Both the position numbers and the translations under genes were made by a program. From Frankiaceae bacterium (GTDB lineage Bacteria > Actinomycetota > Actinomycetes > Mycobacteriales > SCTD01): a stretch of 15,245 nt of DNA. Positions within the stretch are counted from its first letter, which is position 1; each line of letters opens with the position of its first letter. The stretch is taken from contig JAJAYV010000115.1 in NCBI GenBank assembly GCA_026786045.1, positions 1 to 15,245 of the forward strand. The letters run 5' to 3'. Positions 13,870-15,245 of this stretch are shown here, one piece after another. The notes below the pieces were generated by a model, which was not told where the DNA came from, made no database searches, and saw nothing but the letters and a program-made list of their open reading frames with translations.

Positions 13870-15245
13870 CTAGGCGGTCACGACCCGCGCTGCGGCCTCG
13901 AGGCCGAGCTCACGGACGGACTCCTCGCGCATCTTGTACTTCTGGACCTTGCCGGTCACCGTCATCGGGAACTCGTCGGCGATGCGGACGTAGCGCGGCA
14001 CCTTGTAGTGCGCGAGCTGGCCCTTGCACCAGGTCCTCAGCTCCTCGCCGGTGAGGGTCGCGCCCTCTCGCAGCCGCACCCAGGCGCACAGCTCCTCGCC
14101 GTACTTCAGGTCCGGCACGCCGACGACCTGCGCGTCAACGACGTCGGGGTGGGTGTAGAGGAACTCCTCGACCTCGCGCGGGTAGATGTTCTCCCCGCCG
14201 CGGATCACCATGTCCTTGCTCCGCCCGACGATGGACAGGTAGCCGTCGGCGTCCATGACGGCGAGGTCGCCGGTGTGCATGAAGCCGTCCTCGTCGACCG
14301 CCTCCGCGGTCTTCGCCCTGTCGTCCCAGTAGCCGAGCATGACGCCGTAGCCGGCGGTGCAGAGCTCGCCGGGCACCCCGCGCCCGACGGTCTCGCCCGT
14401 CGCGGGGTCGACGACCTTCACGGTGACGTGCGGGTGCACCCGGCCGACCGTCGCGGTGCGGCGGTGGACGCTGTCGTCGACCTGGGTCTGCGTCGACACC
14501 GGGGACGTCTCCGTCATGCCGTAGCAGATGGTGACCTCGGGCATGAAGGCGGCGACCTGCTTCATCACCTCGACCGGGCAGGGCGAGCCGGCCATGATGC
14601 CGGTCCTGAGCGACGACAGGTCGTACGCGTCGAAGTCCGCCAGGCCGAGCGCAGCGATGAACATCGTCGGCACGCCGTACAGGGACGTGCACCGCTCAGC
14701 GACGATGGCGGACAGCGTCTCGACGGGGTCGAAGGCCGGTGCAGGGACGACCACGCAGGCGCCGTGCGTGAGCGCCGCGAGGTTGCCCATCACCATGCCG
14801 AAGCAGTGGTAGAAGGGCACGGGCACGCAGATCCGGTCCTGCTCGGAGTAGCGACAGCCCTGCCCGACGAGGAACCCGTTTCCGAGGATGTTGCGGTGCG
14901 ACAGCGTCGCGCCCTTCGGGAAGCCGGTCGTGCCGCTGGTGTATTGGATGTTGATCGGGTCGTCCGGCGACAGGTCCTGGTCCGGCAGCGGCTCGCCGGG
15001 TACGGAGAGCGCCGCCCACTCGGGACTGCCCAGGAAGACGGCCGGCACGTCCGGCGCGGCCTCGGCCGCCATGGCGACGTAGTCGCTGGTCTTGAAGCCG
15101 GGCGCCGCGACGAGCAGCGAGACGCTCGCCTGCTCGAGCACGTAGCTCAGCTCGTGCGTGCGGTAGGCCGGGTTGACGGTGACGAGGACAGCCCCGAGCC
15201 GGGCCGTCGCGTACTGCACCAGCACCCACTCGGCGCAGTTGGGCG
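13870..15245 (-). CDS. Fatty-acyl-CoA ligase (AMP-binding family), N-terminus missing
   Basis: ANL-superfamily enzyme that activates a fatty or other carboxylic acid to acyl-AMP and then acyl-CoA. About 457 residues are in the window and the frame stays open to the right edge, so about 70-90 N-terminal residues lie outside. Seen in order: PNCAEW and ARLGAVLVTVNPAYR (close to the edge), P-loop YTSGTTGFPKG (starts near 14943), YGMTETSPV (near 14523), MHTGDLAVMDADGYL, IVGRSKDMVIRGGENIYPREVEE, and the C-terminal catalytic lysine in TGKVQKYKMRE (codon near 13950). The pattern fits medium/long-chain FadD-type ligases more than acetyl-CoA synthetase or adenylation domains of peptide synthetases. Substrate cannot be fixed from this part. 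An in-frame GTG at 15225 is internal, not the start. Confidence 0.95.
   Translation of the reverse strand, partial: PNCAEWVLVQYATARLGAVLVTVNPAYRTHELSYVLEQASVSLLVAAPGFKTSDYVAMAAEAAPDVPAVFLGSPEWAALSVPGEPLPDQDLSPDDPINIQYTSGTTGFPKGATLSHRNILGNGFLVGQGCRYSEQDRICVPVPFYHCFGMVMGNLAALTHGACVVVPAPAFDPVETLSAIVAERCTSLYGVPTMFIAALGLADFDAYDLSSLRTGIMAGSPCPVEVMKQVAAFMPEVTICYGMTETSPVSTQTQVDDSVHRRTATVGRVHPHVTVKVVDPATGETVGRGVPGELCTAGYGVMLGYWDDRAKTAEAVDEDGFMHTGDLAVMDADGYLSIVGRSKDMVIRGGENIYPREVEEFLYTHPDVVDAQVVGVPDLKYGEELCAWVRLREGATLTGEELRTWCKGQLAHYKVPRYVRIADEFPMTVTGKVQKYKMREESVRELGLEAAARVVTA

Overview
The window is very GC-rich, with short intergenic gaps, frequent GTG starts and TANNNT-type -10 hexamers. With a cydABDC operon and a PadR/TetR/DHA2 complement, this points to a high-GC actinobacterium; I cannot name a genus from sequence alone. 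The first ~130 bases are almost pure G/C, do not encode a credible protein, and look like a poor-quality contig end.

Layout. (1) 1-1282, minus strand: a PadR repressor gene overlaps the start of an ABC-transporter ATPase gene that runs off the left edge. A 24-bp near-perfect palindrome covers the likely promoter, suggesting autoregulation. (2) 1307-3680: a HerA-like (DUF853/YjgR type) ATPase gene diverges from orn (oligoribonuclease), followed by tRNA-His(GTG). Both divergent protein genes have a TANNNT hexamer exactly 6 nt before the ATG, so both may be transcribed as leaderless mRNAs. (3) 3699-10480, minus strand: cydA-cydB-cydD-cydC plus an NmrA-like NAD(P)-binding protein. CydAB is the cytochrome bd quinol oxidase and CydDC the ABC exporter needed for its assembly. 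The last four genes are joined by 4-bp GTGA stop/start overlaps, so the NmrA-like gene appears translationally coupled to the oxidase operon. (4) 10721-11539, plus strand: a GT34-like glycosyltransferase with a DxD motif, divergent from cydA across 240 bp without a recognisable gene. (5) 11715-13848: a 14-helix-type (DHA2) MFS exporter divergent from a TetR regulator, with an inverted-repeat candidate operator between them. (6) 13870 to the right edge, minus strand: the C-terminal ~457 residues of a fatty-acyl-CoA ligase (AMP-binding family).

Most of this is recognisable housekeeping, respiratory and efflux content. I do not see a mobile element, CRISPR array or defence island. The least ordinary points are the NmrA-like protein locked into the cyd operon, the paired leaderless promoters at herA-like/orn, the PadR palindrome, and the eukaryote-type GT34-like glycosyltransferase.
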